A DNA stretch of 43,808 nucleotides from Egerieimonas sp900552095 (GCA_902469965.1 CABREP010000014.1:1-43808), one strand, 5' to 3'. Numbered from the stretch's first letter, positions 25,173 through 35,011 are shown. Numbers and translations: made by a program. The notes: a model not told the origin generated them from the letters alone.

Positions 25173-26511
25173 CCTCTAATTCTCCTATCAAATCGTATTC
25201 CAGAGCACCGGTCACCCGCACCCGGGCAAAGTCGCCCGAAATCAGTTCCCGCTCTGTATTGATAAAAATATAGCCGTCGATCTGGGGCGCATCCGCGTAG
25301 GTACGCCCTACATACGCCTCTTCATCCGCTACCTTCCCCTCTATCATCACAAGAAGAGTCTGCCCTACCCTCTTCTCCCCGTTTTCCAGAGAGATCTCCT
25401 GCTGAAGTTCCATCAGCTCGTCTTTTCGGGTAAGCTTTACCTCTTCCTCAATCTGATCCGGCATCCGTTCCGCCGGCGTATCCTCTTCCGGAGAATACGT
25501 AAACACGCCGAGGCGGTCAAACTCCATCTCATTGACAAATTCCAGAAGTTCTTCGTGATCCTCCCGGGTCTCTCCCGGAAATCCGGTAATCAGTGTAGTC
25601 CGAAGCACAATGTCGGGAATCTCCCGGCGCAGTTTTGCCACTGTTTTCTCCAGTTCCCGCCGGCTGGTTCTTCTTCCCATCCGCTTCAGGATCCGGTCGC
25701 TGGCATGCTGGATCGGCATATCAAGATAATGACAGATCTTCTTCTCCCGCTTCATCACCTGAATCAGTTCATCGTAGATTTCTTCCGGATAGCAGTATAA
25801 GATCCGGATCCATACAAAGCCCGGTATACGGCAGAGTCTTTCCAGAAGTTCATGGAGTTTCTTCTCCCCGTAAAGATCCACACCATAAATCGTAGTCTCC
25901 TGCGCTACCAGGATCAGTTCCTTTACCCCCTGCTCTGCCAGATCTTCCGCCTGCCGGATCAGATCCTCCATGGGAACGCTCCGGTAAGGGCCGCGTATCT
26001 TCGGAATAATACAGTAGGTACAGTTTTTGTCACATCCCTCCGCAATTTTCAGATGAGCGTGATGTCCCCCCTCAGTCAGCATCCGGCGGCTGTGAAAGCG
26101 GGGAAGGTAAGTCAGCTCCCGGTAAACCTGACAGCTTCCCTTCTCCCTGACCTGTGCGATCCCCTCCAGGATCGCATCCGTGCTTGCAGTACCAAGAACC
26201 AGATCCACCTCCGGAATCTCCTGCATGATTTCTTTCTGATAACGCTGAGCCAGACATCCGGTAACCGCCAGAATACGGCAGCGTCCGGATTCTTTCCACT
26301 GAGCCATCTCCAGGATAGTCTGGATACTCTCTTCTTTTGCGTCATGGATAAAACAGCAGGTATTGATGATGATAATATCCGCCTCATCCTCCCTGTCCGT
26401 CAGCACATACCCATTTTCTGTGAGAAGGCCCAGCATTTCCTCGGAATCCGCCAGATTTTTATCACAGCCCAGAGAGATAAACAGAATTTTCTCTGATACC
26501 CTGTCCGCCAT
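25156..26511 (-). CDS. rimO: Ribosomal protein S12 methylthiotransferase RimO
   Basis: This 451-residue radical SAM enzyme adds a methylthio group to the conserved Asp of ribosomal protein S12. The N-terminal MTTase domain holds three cluster cysteines (LGCDKNLADSE, INTCCF, VTGCLAQRY). The radical SAM motif is CDKNCTYC, and a TRAM domain closes the chain. It lies four bases after rpoZ in a tightly packed operon. Confidence 0.96.
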   Translation of the reverse strand: MADRVSEKILFISLGCDKNLADSEEMLGLLTENGYVLTDREDEADIIIINTCCFIHDAKEESIQTILEMAQWKESGRCRILAVTGCLAQRYQKEIMQEIPEVDLVLGTASTDAILEGIAQVREKGSCQVYRELTYLPRFHSRRMLTEGGHHAHLKIAEGCDKNCTYCIIPKIRGPYRSVPMEDLIRQAEDLAEQGVKELILVAQETTIYGVDLYGEKKLHELLERLCRIPGFVWIRILYCYPEEIYDELIQVMKREKKICHYLDMPIQHASDRILKRMGRRTSRRELEKTVAKLRREIPDIVLRTTLITGFPGETREDHEELLEFVNEMEFDRLGVFTYSPEEDTPAERMPDQIEEEVKLTRKDELMELQQEISLENGEKRVGQTLLVMIEGKVADEEAYVGRTYADAPQIDGYIFINTERELISGDFARVRVTGALEYDLIGELEDEYTE

Positions 26512-26514
26512 GCT

Positions 26515-26763
26515 TTACTCCTCTTCTTCCTTCTCTTCTTCCGGCAGAATGGTTACTTTTCCCTTATACAGCTCTTCCACGGCAACAGAGAGGGGCTTCT
26601 TCCCTTTGGAAGGCACTTTGGTATCTGCTCCGCCGATAATCTGGCGGGCCCGTTTGCTGGTCGCCAGTACAACCGAATATCTGCTGTTTACAACCGGTGC
26701 ATCGTCCTCCTCATGATTCTCATTGATTGCCTCTACCAGTTCGTTGTAAGATGGATGTATCAT
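26515..26763 (-). CDS. rpoZ: DNA-directed RNA polymerase subunit omega
   Basis: This 82-residue small subunit stabilises the RNA polymerase beta' subunit. NSRYSVVLATSKRARQII is the conserved core and the C-terminus is highly acidic (EEEKEEEE). It follows gmk by 4 bp, the conserved gmk-rpoZ pairing of Firmicutes. Confidence 0.93.
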   Translation of the reverse strand: MIHPSYNELVEAINENHEEDDAPVVNSRYSVVLATSKRARQIIGGADTKVPSKGKKPLSVAVEELYKGKVTILPEEEKEEEE

Positions 26764-26767
26764 AATT

Positions 26768-27394
26768 TTATTCTCCTTTCATTTCCTGCAGTTCTTTTTG
26801 TATTTTTTCCGCGAACGCTCTGCTTCCGCTCATTCTGAAATGAGCCGTCTGGATAATCTGATGCATCTGATCTGCGCAGAGTTCCAGATCATCATTGATC
26901 AGAAGATAGTCATAATCCTCCATTCCTTCGGCTTCCTCCGCCGCTCTTAAGACCCGGTTTCTTATTACTTCTTCTGTCTCTGTTCCCCTGCCTACCAGGC
27001 GGCGGACCAGCTCTTCGGCACTTGGAGGCGCCACAAAGAGCAGCAGCGCCTCCGGATACTGCTTTTTTATATTGTGCGCGCCCTGAATCTCAATCTCCAG
27101 GATTACATCTTTCCCGGATTCCATCTGCTCTTCCACCCAGGCCCTGGGGGTACCGTAATAATTGCCTACATAACAGGCATGTTCCAGCAGCGCTCCATCC
27201 GCAATCATCTGCTCAAATTCTTCTTTTGTCCGGAAAAAGTATTCCCGCCCGTCCTGCTCCCCCTCCCGGGGCGCCCTGGTCGTGGCGGAGATGGACAGGA
27301 CATAACTGTCATATTTTTCCAGAAGCCGTTTTACCAGCGTTCCCTTTCCCGCACCCGAAAAGCCCGACAGTACGGTCAGTGTTCCCTTATTCAT
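26768..27394 (-). CDS. gmk: Guanylate kinase
   Basis: This 208-residue cytosolic enzyme phosphorylates GMP to GDP. Motifs are the P-loop SGFSGAGKGT, the GMP-binding SATTRAPREGEQDGREYFF and the lid around VRRLVGRGTE. The start at 27394 has GGGAG six bases upstream; an ATG six codons earlier (27412) lacks such spacing. The start lies eight bases inside the end of remA, so translation is coupled. Confidence 0.95.
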   Translation of the reverse strand: MNKGTLTVLSGFSGAGKGTLVKRLLEKYDSYVLSISATTRAPREGEQDGREYFFRTKEEFEQMIADGALLEHACYVGNYYGTPRAWVEEQMESGKDVILEIEIQGAHNIKKQYPEALLLFVAPPSAEELVRRLVGRGTETEEVIRNRVLRAAEEAEGMEDYDYLLINDDLELCADQMHQIIQTAHFRMSGSRAFAEKIQKELQEMKGE

Positions 27395-27662
27395 CGATCT
27401 CTCCCTTTTCATCCATGGTCATATTATTTCCGTTGTATCTTCTGCAGAGTGTCTCCGGCTGCAGGGCTGAGAGAACCACATACCCTTCTTCGCAGACAAT
27501 CACCGCCTTGGTTCTCCGTCCCTGTGTCGCATCCACGATCCGGTTTTCCTCCCGGGCATGCTGTACCAGCCGCTTGATGGGAGCCGCATCCGGCGCCACC
27601 ACAGAAATAATCTTATCTGAATTAACCAGATTCCAAAAGCCTACATTTACCATTCTGGACAT
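27387..27662 (-). CDS. remA: Extracellular matrix regulator RemA-type protein (DUF370)
   Basis: This 91-residue DNA-binding protein belongs to the RemA family, which activates biofilm matrix and osmoprotection genes in B. subtilis. The core (VNVGFWNLVNSDKIISVVAPDAAPIKRLV) and the IVDATQGRRTKAVIV segment are typical. An extra 12-residue acidic tail overlaps the gmk start. Family proteins usually have Gly rather than Trp in VNVGFW. GAAGGAGG lies seven bases before the ATG. Confidence 0.93.
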   Translation of the reverse strand: MSRMVNVGFWNLVNSDKIISVVAPDAAPIKRLVQHAREENRIVDATQGRRTKAVIVCEEGYVVLSALQPETLCRRYNGNNMTMDEKGEIDE

Positions 27663-27680
27663 GGCAGATCCTCCTTCTTA

Positions 27681-28559
27681 TTATTCGATATTCTGAATCT
27701 GCTCCCGTACCTTCTCAATCTCTGTCTTAAGCTCGATCGCCAGATTGGAAGTCTCAAGATCATTGGCCTTTGAAAGAATGGTATTGGCTTCCCGGTTCAT
27801 TTCCTGAGCGATAAAATCCAATTTTCTTCCCACTCCCTGATCACTCTCCAGCGCTTCTCTGGCATGGGCAAAATGACTCCTTAAACGAACCGTCTCCTCA
27901 TCGGTACAGATCTTGTCCGCAAAAAGCACTACTTCCGCTGCAATCCGTCCTTCTTCAATCTGGACGTCACCGAGAAGTTCTCTTGTCTTTTCTTCCAGCC
28001 GTCTTCTGTACTCTCCAAGAATCTGCGGGCCTCTTGCTTCTACCTTCTCTGCCAGCACAGTCATGTGCACGAGCTTCCGCTCCAGATCCCTCTTAAGATT
28101 CGCCCCCTCCTTTTCCCTGGAAAGGACAAACTGCTCTGCCGCCCGGCGAATCGCCTCCTCCAGAACCGTCCAGACCTCCTTCTCATCCGCCGGCTCTTCA
28201 TCCAGTGTAAGAACCTCCGGATAGCGGGACAGGGCGCTTACTGTTACATCATTCCTGATCCCGAACTCTTCCGCCATCTTGGAGAAACACTCCATATACT
28301 GCCGGGCGATCTCGGGATGGTACTGCAGAGAAACACCGTTCTTGGTATAGTCCTCATAAGACAGAAAGACGTCTACCTTGCCCCGCTGCATGTACTCTTT
28401 CAGCACATTTCTAACCGCTGTTTCAAAGAAACTAAACTTCTTCGGCATCTTGATATTAAAATCCAGATACCTGTGGTTCACCGCTTTAATCTCCACGGTT
28501 ATCTTGCGTTCTTCATCCTGTATCTCAGCTCTGCCAAAGCCAGTCATACTTTTAATCAT
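27681..28559 (-). CDS. YicC/YloC family endoribonuclease
   Basis: This 292-residue protein begins MIKSMTGFGRAE, the family signature. Long helical regions follow, and it ends with the conserved block KLDFIAQEMNREANTILSKA and an LKTEIEKVREQIQNIE helix. YicC proteins are reported to be RNases. AAAGGCG precedes the chosen ATG; an upstream ATG at 28625 would add 22 unrelated residues. It opens the yicC-remA-gmk-rpoZ-rimO-pgsA-cinA operon. Confidence 0.93.
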   Translation of the reverse strand: MIKSMTGFGRAEIQDEERKITVEIKAVNHRYLDFNIKMPKKFSFFETAVRNVLKEYMQRGKVDVFLSYEDYTKNGVSLQYHPEIARQYMECFSKMAEEFGIRNDVTVSALSRYPEVLTLDEEPADEKEVWTVLEEAIRRAAEQFVLSREKEGANLKRDLERKLVHMTVLAEKVEARGPQILGEYRRRLEEKTRELLGDVQIEEGRIAAEVVLFADKICTDEETVRLRSHFAHAREALESDQGVGRKLDFIAQEMNREANTILSKANDLETSNLAIELKTEIEKVREQIQNIE

Positions 28560-28633
28560 AGTTTTTCGCCTTTGCTTTAAAAATTGTCTGCAGACAGCAC
28601 TTTCTGATACACAGGTGCTGTGCATACAGATTT

Positions 28634-28662
28634 ATTATAAGTCATTGTAAAACCCTAGTCAA
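28634..28662 (-). promoter_or_regulatory. Sigma-A promoter of the yicC operon
   Basis: On the minus strand TTGACT (28657-28662), a 17-bp spacer and TATAAT (28634-28639) form a near-perfect promoter about 75 bp before yicC. Confidence 0.85.
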
Positions 28663-28721
28663 ATGCTTTTTTTTCTGATATATTTATACCTGTATATCAT
28701 GAGTATCAAAGGAGGTCTATC

Positions 28722-30461
28722 ATGGCTTTTGACGGAATCACAATTGCCGCCCTGGTGCGGGAACTTAACCATACACTTACCGGGGGAAGAATCAGTAAGA
28801 TCGCTCAGCCGGAGGCGGATGAACTTCTGATCACCGTAAAAAATCAGAAAAATACCTGCCGCCTCTTTTTGTCCGCCGACGCCTCTCTTCCCCTGGCTTA
28901 TCTTACCGAAACCAATAAACCCAGCCCCATGACGGCGCCCAATTTCTGTATGCTGCTTCGCAAACATATCGGAAGCGCCCGCATTCTCTCTGTAACCCAG
29001 CCGGGTCTTGAGCGGGTCATTACAATCTCTCTGGAACATTTAAACGAGATGGGCGATCTGTGCCGGAAGAAACTTCACATTGAAATTATGGGAAAGCACA
29101 GCAACCTGATCTTCTGTGACGAAGACGACCGGATCATTGACAGTATCAAGCACGTCCCTCTCTCCATGAGTTCTGTCCGTGAAGTTCTTCCCGGACGTCA
29201 GTGGTTCATCCCTTCCACCCAGGAAAAACTGGATCCCCTTTCTGTCTCGGAAGAAGAATTCTGTTCTTTTGTCTGCCGGAAACCTCTTCCGCTTGCCAGG
29301 GCTGTCTATACATCTCTGACCGGTTTCAGCCCTCTGATGGGCGAAGAACTCTGTCACCGCGCCTCCCTGGACGGAGGACGCCCCACAGACGCTCTCACCG
29401 CCCTGGAACGAACACATCTGTACCACACTTTCCGTCGGATGATGGACGATGTGAGGGAAGGAAATTTTTCTCCCGTCACCATTTTCCGCGGAAAAGAGCC
29501 GGTGGAATTTGCAGCCATTCCCCTGACCCAGTACGCGGATCTTGAAGCGGAGGAAGAAAGTTCCATTTCCCAGGTTCTGGAATCTTTCTATGCCATGCGC
29601 AATACACTGACCCGGATCCACCAGAAATCTTCTGATCTGCGCCGGATTGTTCAGACTGCCCTGGAGCGGAGCCAGAAAAAATATCAGCTGCAGCTGCGCC
29701 AGGCAAAGGATACGGAGAAAAAGGAGAAATATCGGATCTACGGAGAACTTCTGCACACCTACGGCTACAGTGTACAGGAAGGAAGCCGTTCCCTCACGGC
29801 GCTTAACTACTATACCAACGAGGAAATCACGATCCCCCTGGATCCTGACCTCTCCCCTCTGGAAAATGCCTCCCGCTATTTTAGCCGCTATCAGAAACTG
29901 AAGCGCACCGCGGAAGCTCTCGATACGCTTCTTACAGAAACCAAAGACGAAATTGCCCATCTGGAAAGTATTCAGACTGCCCTGGACATCGCCTTAAGCG
30001 AAGAAGATCTGGCTCAGATCAAAGAAGAAATGACAGCCAGCGGATACATAAAGAGAAAAGGACCGCAGAACAGAAAAGTAAAGATCACTTCCCGCCCTTT
30101 TCACTATATCTCCAGCGACGGATACCATATGTATGTAGGAAAAAACAATTATCAGAATGAAGAGCTGACCTTCAAATTCGCCACTGGAAATGACTGGTGG
30201 TTCCACGCCAAAAATCAGCCGGGAAGCCATGTGATCGTGAAAGCCGGAAATGAAGAGCTGCCTGACCGCACCTTTGAAGAAGCCGCACGGCTTGCCGCCT
30301 ACTATTCCAGCGGGCGGAAGGCTCCAAAAGTGGAAATCGACTATATCCAGAAAAAACATGTAAAAAAAGTAAACGGAGGAAAGCCAGGATTTGTCATCTA
30401 CCACACCAACTATTCCATGATCATAGAGCCGGACATTTCTGCCATTCAGGAATTGTCCTGA
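28722..30461 (+). CDS. rqcH: Ribosome quality control protein RqcH (NFACT family)
   Basis: This 579-residue cytosolic protein binds obstructed 50S subunits and recruits tRNA-Ala to add C-terminal alanine tails that mark stalled chains for decay. The NFACT-N domain begins MAFDGITIAALVREL. A coiled-coil middle (about 300-440) and an NFACT-R domain (DWWFHAKNQPGSHVIVK) follow. Older annotations call it a fibronectin-binding protein. AAAGGAGG precedes the ATG. Confidence 0.94.
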   Translation: MAFDGITIAALVRELNHTLTGGRISKIAQPEADELLITVKNQKNTCRLFLSADASLPLAYLTETNKPSPMTAPNFCMLLRKHIGSARILSVTQPGLERVITISLEHLNEMGDLCRKKLHIEIMGKHSNLIFCDEDDRIIDSIKHVPLSMSSVREVLPGRQWFIPSTQEKLDPLSVSEEEFCSFVCRKPLPLARAVYTSLTGFSPLMGEELCHRASLDGGRPTDALTALERTHLYHTFRRMMDDVREGNFSPVTIFRGKEPVEFAAIPLTQYADLEAEEESSISQVLESFYAMRNTLTRIHQKSSDLRRIVQTALERSQKKYQLQLRQAKDTEKKEKYRIYGELLHTYGYSVQEGSRSLTALNYYTNEEITIPLDPDLSPLENASRYFSRYQKLKRTAEALDTLLTETKDEIAHLESIQTALDIALSEEDLAQIKEEMTASGYIKRKGPQNRKVKITSRPFHYISSDGYHMYVGKNNYQNEELTFKFATGNDWWFHAKNQPGSHVIVKAGNEELPDRTFEEAARLAAYYSSGRKAPKVEIDYIQKKHVKKVNGGKPGFVIYHTNYSMIIEPDISAIQELS

Positions 30462-30549
30462 CCGTGTGAAAATTTTAAAAAAGATTTCATATTTTTTTCG
30501 TTTTTATATGGTATGCTGTAAAAAGCATTACCGAAAGGAGCAGTTTATC

Positions 30550-32973
30550 ATGTCCAGAAAAGCAACTCAGACGGAACCTGCCGCGGAACGCGATCCCAAT
30601 ATCATCCGCTACAATCCCACCCCCAGGGCCGGACTTACTTCTGCCCAGGCCGCAGAGCGCCAGAGACAGGGGTGGGCCAACCTGCCTGTGGAATCTCCGT
30701 CAAAAAGCATAAAAGAGATCGTTACCAGCAACCTGTTCACTTATTTTAACCTGATCTTCCTGATTATCGCGATCCTGCTGATTCTGGTGGGATCCTTCCG
30801 GGATCTTACCTTTCTCCCGGTCATCGTGGCAAACACCCTGATTGGTATCATCCAGGAAATCCGCTCCAAAAAAACACTGGATAAGCTAAGCGTTTTAAAT
30901 GCTCCGAAGGCCCGGGTCGTCCGGGACGGTAAAGTAGCCACTGTAAATGCAGACCAGCTGGTTCTGGACGATGTGGTAATCTTCTCCGCCGGCAATCAGA
31001 TCTGTGCAGACGCCTTTGTGGTGCAGGGAGAGGTTCAGGTCAACGAATCCCTGATCACCGGAGAATCAGATGAGATCACCAAAAGAATCGGCGATCCGCT
31101 CCTTTCCGGAAGTTTTATCGTATCCGGCAAATGTGCCGCCCGCCTGGACAAGGTAGGCGCTGATTCTTACATTTCCAAACTGACCCTGGAAGCCAAAGCT
31201 TCCAAAGAAGGCGAACAGTCCGAAATGATCCGCTCCCTGGATAAACTGGTACAGATCGTGGGACTTCTGATTATTCCCATCGGTCTTATCCTGTTCTTCC
31301 AGCAGTTTTTCCTGGGATCCGATTCTGTCCGGGATGCTGTCACTGCCATGGTGGCCGCTGTTATCGGCATGATTCCCGAAGGACTTTATCTCCTGGCCAG
31401 CGTGGCACTGGCGGTGAGCGTGATCCGCCTCGCTCAGAAAAAAGTTCTGGTGCATGATATGAAATGTATCGAAACTCTGGCCCGGGTCAACGTTCTGTGT
31501 GTGGACAAAACGGGAACCATCACCGAAAATACCATGGAAGTAAACCGCTCCGTGCCTCTGGACGGCTACGATCCGGACTCCATGGCTCCTCTGGATCTTC
31601 TGCTGGGAGATTTTGCCCATGCCATGAACCGGGACAATATCACTATGGAAGCAATGCAGAACTATTTCAGGGAGAATACAGGTGCCTCAGCCTCAGCTGT
31701 CACCTCCTTCTCCTCTGCCTTTAAATATTCCAGCGCTACGTTCGGATCCGTCTCCTACGTGCTGGGCGCCCCGGAATTTGTACTCCGAGGAGCGTACAGT
31801 TCCTATCAGGAAACCATAGAATCCTTTGGAAAAGAAGGATACCGGGTTCTGGTATTTGGTATCTATGACGGAGTCCCCGACGGCAAAGAGCTCACCTGCG
31901 GTCTCACGGCCCTTGGTCTTGTCCTTCTCTCCAACCCGATCCGGAAAGAGGCAAAAGAAACCTTCTCCTACTTCACCGATCAGGGGGTTGCCATCAAAGT
32001 AATCTCCGGCGATAATCCGGTCACCGTATCAAAGGTTGCCATCGAAGCCGGGATCCCGGGCGGAGAAAACTATGTGGACGCCTCCACTCTGACCACACCG
32101 GAACTGATTGAAGAGGCCGTGGTGAAATATACCGTTTTCGGCCGTGTCACCCCCGCACAGAAGCGTCAGTTTGTTCAGGCTCTGAAAAATGCCGGAAAGA
32201 CGGTTGCCATGACGGGGGACGGTGTCAACGATGTGCTGGCGCTGAAGGATGCGGACTGCTCTGTAGCTATGGCCTCCGGAAGCGATGCCGCCTGCCAGGC
32301 TTCCCAGCTGGTGCTCCTGGAATCCAATTTTGCCTGCATGCCTTCCGTGGTGCTGGAAGGACGGCGCGTGGTAAATAACATTCAGCGCTCCGCCAGTCTT
32401 TTCCTGGTAAAGAATATTTTCTCTTTCCTGATGGCAATCTTCTCCATGGGACTTCTGATCACCTACCCTCTGGTACCTTCTCAGATCTCCCTGATCAGTA
32501 TGTTTACCATCGGTGTTCCCGCCTTTTTCCTGGCGCTGGAACCTAACAAAAACATAATTAAAGGCCACTTTCTGACAAACGTGCTTCTGACCGCTCTCCC
32601 GGCAGCTCTTACCGATTTCTTTATCGTAGGTGCTCTGGTGATCTTCGGGCAGGTCTTCCACGTAAGTTCAGAAGATATTTCCACAGCCGCTACCCTTCTG
32701 ATGGCTACAGTCGGTCTGATGATCCTGTTCAAGATCAGTCAGCCCATGAACAAACTGCGTTGGGTCATCTGGTTTGGAATGCTGGCCGGCCTTTTAATCT
32801 GTATTTTCTTTATCCGGGATCTCTTTGCCATCAATGGCATTTCCCTGCAGTGCGGCATGCTGCTGACGCTGTTCGCCATCGCTACAGAACCGATCCTGCG
32901 CTATACCAGCGCCCTGATCCGTTTTCTTCAGGAAAAAGTTTCTGCACGGCGGGCAGAAAAAGAAAATCAATAA
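30550..32973 (+). CDS. Cation-translocating P-type ATPase (CtpE-like)
   Basis: This 807-residue membrane pump has an actuator motif ITGESDEI, the phosphorylation motif DKTGTIT and the hinge motif TGDGVNDVLALKDAD, with about ten TM segments. The N-terminal IQEIRSKKTLDKLSVLNAP block resembles the CtpE group, for which calcium uptake has been reported in mycobacteria; the ion here is not certain. The start at 30550 has AAAGGAG nine bases upstream. An earlier ATG at 30466 lies within the promoter region. A TGG-TATGCT extended -10 (30509-30517) is a possible promoter. Confidence 0.93.
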   Translation: MSRKATQTEPAAERDPNIIRYNPTPRAGLTSAQAAERQRQGWANLPVESPSKSIKEIVTSNLFTYFNLIFLIIAILLILVGSFRDLTFLPVIVANTLIGIIQEIRSKKTLDKLSVLNAPKARVVRDGKVATVNADQLVLDDVVIFSAGNQICADAFVVQGEVQVNESLITGESDEITKRIGDPLLSGSFIVSGKCAARLDKVGADSYISKLTLEAKASKEGEQSEMIRSLDKLVQIVGLLIIPIGLILFFQQFFLGSDSVRDAVTAMVAAVIGMIPEGLYLLASVALAVSVIRLAQKKVLVHDMKCIETLARVNVLCVDKTGTITENTMEVNRSVPLDGYDPDSMAPLDLLLGDFAHAMNRDNITMEAMQNYFRENTGASASAVTSFSSAFKYSSATFGSVSYVLGAPEFVLRGAYSSYQETIESFGKEGYRVLVFGIYDGVPDGKELTCGLTALGLVLLSNPIRKEAKETFSYFTDQGVAIKVISGDNPVTVSKVAIEAGIPGGENYVDASTLTTPELIEEAVVKYTVFGRVTPAQKRQFVQALKNAGKTVAMTGDGVNDVLALKDADCSVAMASGSDAACQASQLVLLESNFACMPSVVLEGRRVVNNIQRSASLFLVKNIFSFLMAIFSMGLLITYPLVPSQISLISMFTIGVPAFFLALEPNKNIIKGHFLTNVLLTALPAALTDFFIVGALVIFGQVFHVSSEDISTAATLLMATVGLMILFKISQPMNKLRWVIWFGMLAGLLICIFFIRDLFAINGISLQCGMLLTLFAIATEPILRYTSALIRFLQEKVSARRAEKENQ

Positions 32974-33011
32974 TTACAATCAAAAAATACTTTATAAAGG
33001 AGACTGCATTC

Positions 33012-33287
33012 ATGAAATTTGTATATCCCGCTGTTTTTCGCAAAACAGCTTCCGGAACCTACCGGGCCTTTTTCCCTGATCTTGAGGACTGTCAGGCCGA
33101 AGGTGAAACTTTAGATGACGCCATCGACAACGCCAACGAGGCTGCCTATAACTGGATTTATGTGGAACTGACCGAAGACGGCGAGCTCCCCTCCATTTCT
33201 GATCACAGCGATCTGATTCTGGAAAAAGGCGATGAAATAAGAAACATTTCCGTAAATATCCGCTTCACAGACGGATGGGATGAGTAA
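33012..33287 (+). CDS. HicB-like antitoxin-family protein, orphan
   Basis: This 91-residue protein has the HicB fold pattern: YPAVFRKTASGTYRAFFPDLEDCQAEGETLDDAIDNANEAA is the standard partially degraded RNase H-like start, and the chain ends without a helix-turn-helix. No HicA (a small double-stranded RNA-binding toxin) is encoded next to it. AAAGGAG precedes the ATG. It probably shares the transcript of the P-type ATPase 38 bp upstream. Orphan HicB-like proteins are common in clostridia and their role is unclear. Confidence 0.9.
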   Translation: MKFVYPAVFRKTASGTYRAFFPDLEDCQAEGETLDDAIDNANEAAYNWIYVELTEDGELPSISDHSDLILEKGDEIRNISVNIRFTDGWDE

Positions 33288-33340
33288 AAGAGGAGATGCG
33301 GTATCCGGCAAGTCTGCCAGGTATCGCATCTCCTCTTTTT
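33286..33340. terminator. Long bidirectional terminator between convergent genes
   Basis: AAAAGAGGAGATGCG (33286-33300) pairs with CGCATCTCCTCTTTT (33325-33339). The 24-base loop contains a further GGCA/TGCC pairing. T-runs occur on both strands. Confidence 0.88.
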
Positions 33341-33352
33341 CAATTTCTTCCA

Positions 33353-35011
33353 TCAATATTCGTAAACCAGCTGCTTTTCTTCTGTCTCCCCTCTTTTTAA
33401 CCAGTTCTTTGTACTCTCCCTCCGGTAGGCATACCGCCAGCCCATATCCTGAAAGGGATCATGGCTCCCACTCTCCACAGTATAAAATACCTGATTCTGA
33501 AAAAAGCTTACAGAAGTAACCATACAGATTGTTTCATCCTGTCTGTTCAGATTTTCATAATGCAATTCTCCGGAAAGTTCTTCCGCCGTCAGAAGTTTTC
33601 TTGGCTCTCCTGATGTATCCGTATAAACACTGATCCCACCATCCCTGTCATAGAAATATTCTCCCCGGTTCCAGGGTTCCAAATCTGTACTCTCAGAAGG
33701 TTCTCCTGCCACCATACGGCGGGCGGCGGACTCCCCGTTGTCCTGATATTCCAGGTAATAAACAACCGTCTGACCATTTTCCTCCGCAGCATAGAAAGGT
33801 TCTGCGCAGATTCCGTAATCCCCGTCCCCTCCGGCAATCTGAATCTTATCTGAACCATCCCGGTTCATCACATAAATCTTGCCTCCCTGGAACAGTCCCG
33901 CCGACCCGGCTACAATCCCGGTATTTACCACCAGTCTCTCCGCAGTAACCTGCACATCGGTAATTCCCACTCCCGGCGCATCGCCCTGCCGGTAAAACTG
34001 GCTCAGTTCTCTTGCCTCCATCCGATCCACATTCAGCTCCCAGAGGGTTACTTTTTCTGCCCCCTCCCGGGTGGTGTAATATAAAAAGCCATCCTGATAG
34101 CGGAGAAATCCTCCCTCGCTTGTTCCTGGAATTTCCCGGGTTTCTCCGGTTTTTCCCGACCAGACAGCCAGATTCCCCGATATAATCTGATAAAAGGCAA
34201 GCCCCCTCTCCCGGTCTGAAGCCAGTGCCTGAGCCTTTCCCAGATCCTGAAGACGGTTTCCCGCAAAATCAGTGACATAAAGCGTGCTGTTCCACAGATC
34301 TGTACCGGAAGACAAAAGCATTTTATCTTCTACAATAAAAATGTCCCCGGCGCCCTGATCCTGAAAAAGGATTTCCGCCTCTCCTTTATCATTCATCCGC
34401 ACGATGTCTTTGGACTGTCCCTCAATTGCCTGATAATTTCCAAAAACTGCCGTACTCTCAAAATCAGCCGCATCATACCTGCGGAAGTACCAGCAGTCCC
34501 CATAGCGGACAAAACCGCTTCCGTCTGTAGCCTGTTCTTCTTTCTTTTTCTCAGCAGCCGACGCCGGGTTCTCTTCTTCCTTCCGTTTTTCCTCTTCGTC
34601 CGTTTTCCCGGATTCCTCCGGCAGATCTTCTTTTTTCTGATCTTCCGTCTCCGCAATCTCCTCCAGAGATTTCTCCAGCTGCCTCTTTCCCTCCTTATCC
34701 TTCACAGAACGGCTGCCCTCTTCCAGAATCTCTTTGGCTTCCTCTGGCCTTTCCTGAACAAAATAGACTGCCGCCAGCTGCAGATAAGGCGCCGCTTCTT
34801 TTTCTTCAATAGAAATTGCTTTCCGAAAACAGATTTCGGCATTCTCATAATCCAGCTGGGTCAGATACTTTTCTCCCAGAGACAGCTGCTTTTCATACTT
34901 CTGTTTCTTTACAGCCAGAAAACCGATTCCTGCAGCCGCCACAGCTAAAATCACTGTCAAGAGAGCCAGGATTGCTGTCATCCTGGCTCTGTTTCTCTTC
35001 TCTGTCTCCAT
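33353..35011 (-). CDS. Membrane-anchored TPR plus beta-propeller-like protein
   Basis: This 552-residue protein has one TM segment near 11-33 and a TPR-like helical region (about 38-105) that tracks with KYLTQLDYENAEICFRKAI. A Glu/Lys-rich disordered linker spans 110-165. From about 170 to the end runs a series of WYF-rich strands ending in DG turns, such as NRDGSDKIQIAGG and YDRDGGISVYTD, as in DUF5050/WD40-like propellers. The bulk is expected outside the cell. Its ATG overlaps the stop of the Dabb gene (TAATG). Function unknown; a sensor or envelope role is possible. Confidence 0.85.
   Translation of the reverse strand: METEKRNRARMTAILALLTVILAVAAAGIGFLAVKKQKYEKQLSLGEKYLTQLDYENAEICFRKAISIEEKEAAPYLQLAAVYFVQERPEEAKEILEEGSRSVKDKEGKRQLEKSLEEIAETEDQKKEDLPEESGKTDEEEKRKEEENPASAAEKKKEEQATDGSGFVRYGDCWYFRRYDAADFESTAVFGNYQAIEGQSKDIVRMNDKGEAEILFQDQGAGDIFIVEDKMLLSSGTDLWNSTLYVTDFAGNRLQDLGKAQALASDRERGLAFYQIISGNLAVWSGKTGETREIPGTSEGGFLRYQDGFLYYTTREGAEKVTLWELNVDRMEARELSQFYRQGDAPGVGITDVQVTAERLVVNTGIVAGSAGLFQGGKIYVMNRDGSDKIQIAGGDGDYGICAEPFYAAEENGQTVVYYLEYQDNGESAARRMVAGEPSESTDLEPWNRGEYFYDRDGGISVYTDTSGEPRKLLTAEELSGELHYENLNRQDETICMVTSVSFFQNQVFYTVESGSHDPFQDMGWRYAYRRESTKNWLKRGETEEKQLVYEY

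Noticed and set aside
29040..29960. 306-residue open frame antisense to rqcH
   Set aside because: It has no recognisable domain and no ribosome binding site, while rqcH is complete and conserved.
33012..33287. Complete HicAB toxin-antitoxin module
   Set aside because: No HicA-like gene exists on either side, so only an orphan HicB-like protein can be claimed.
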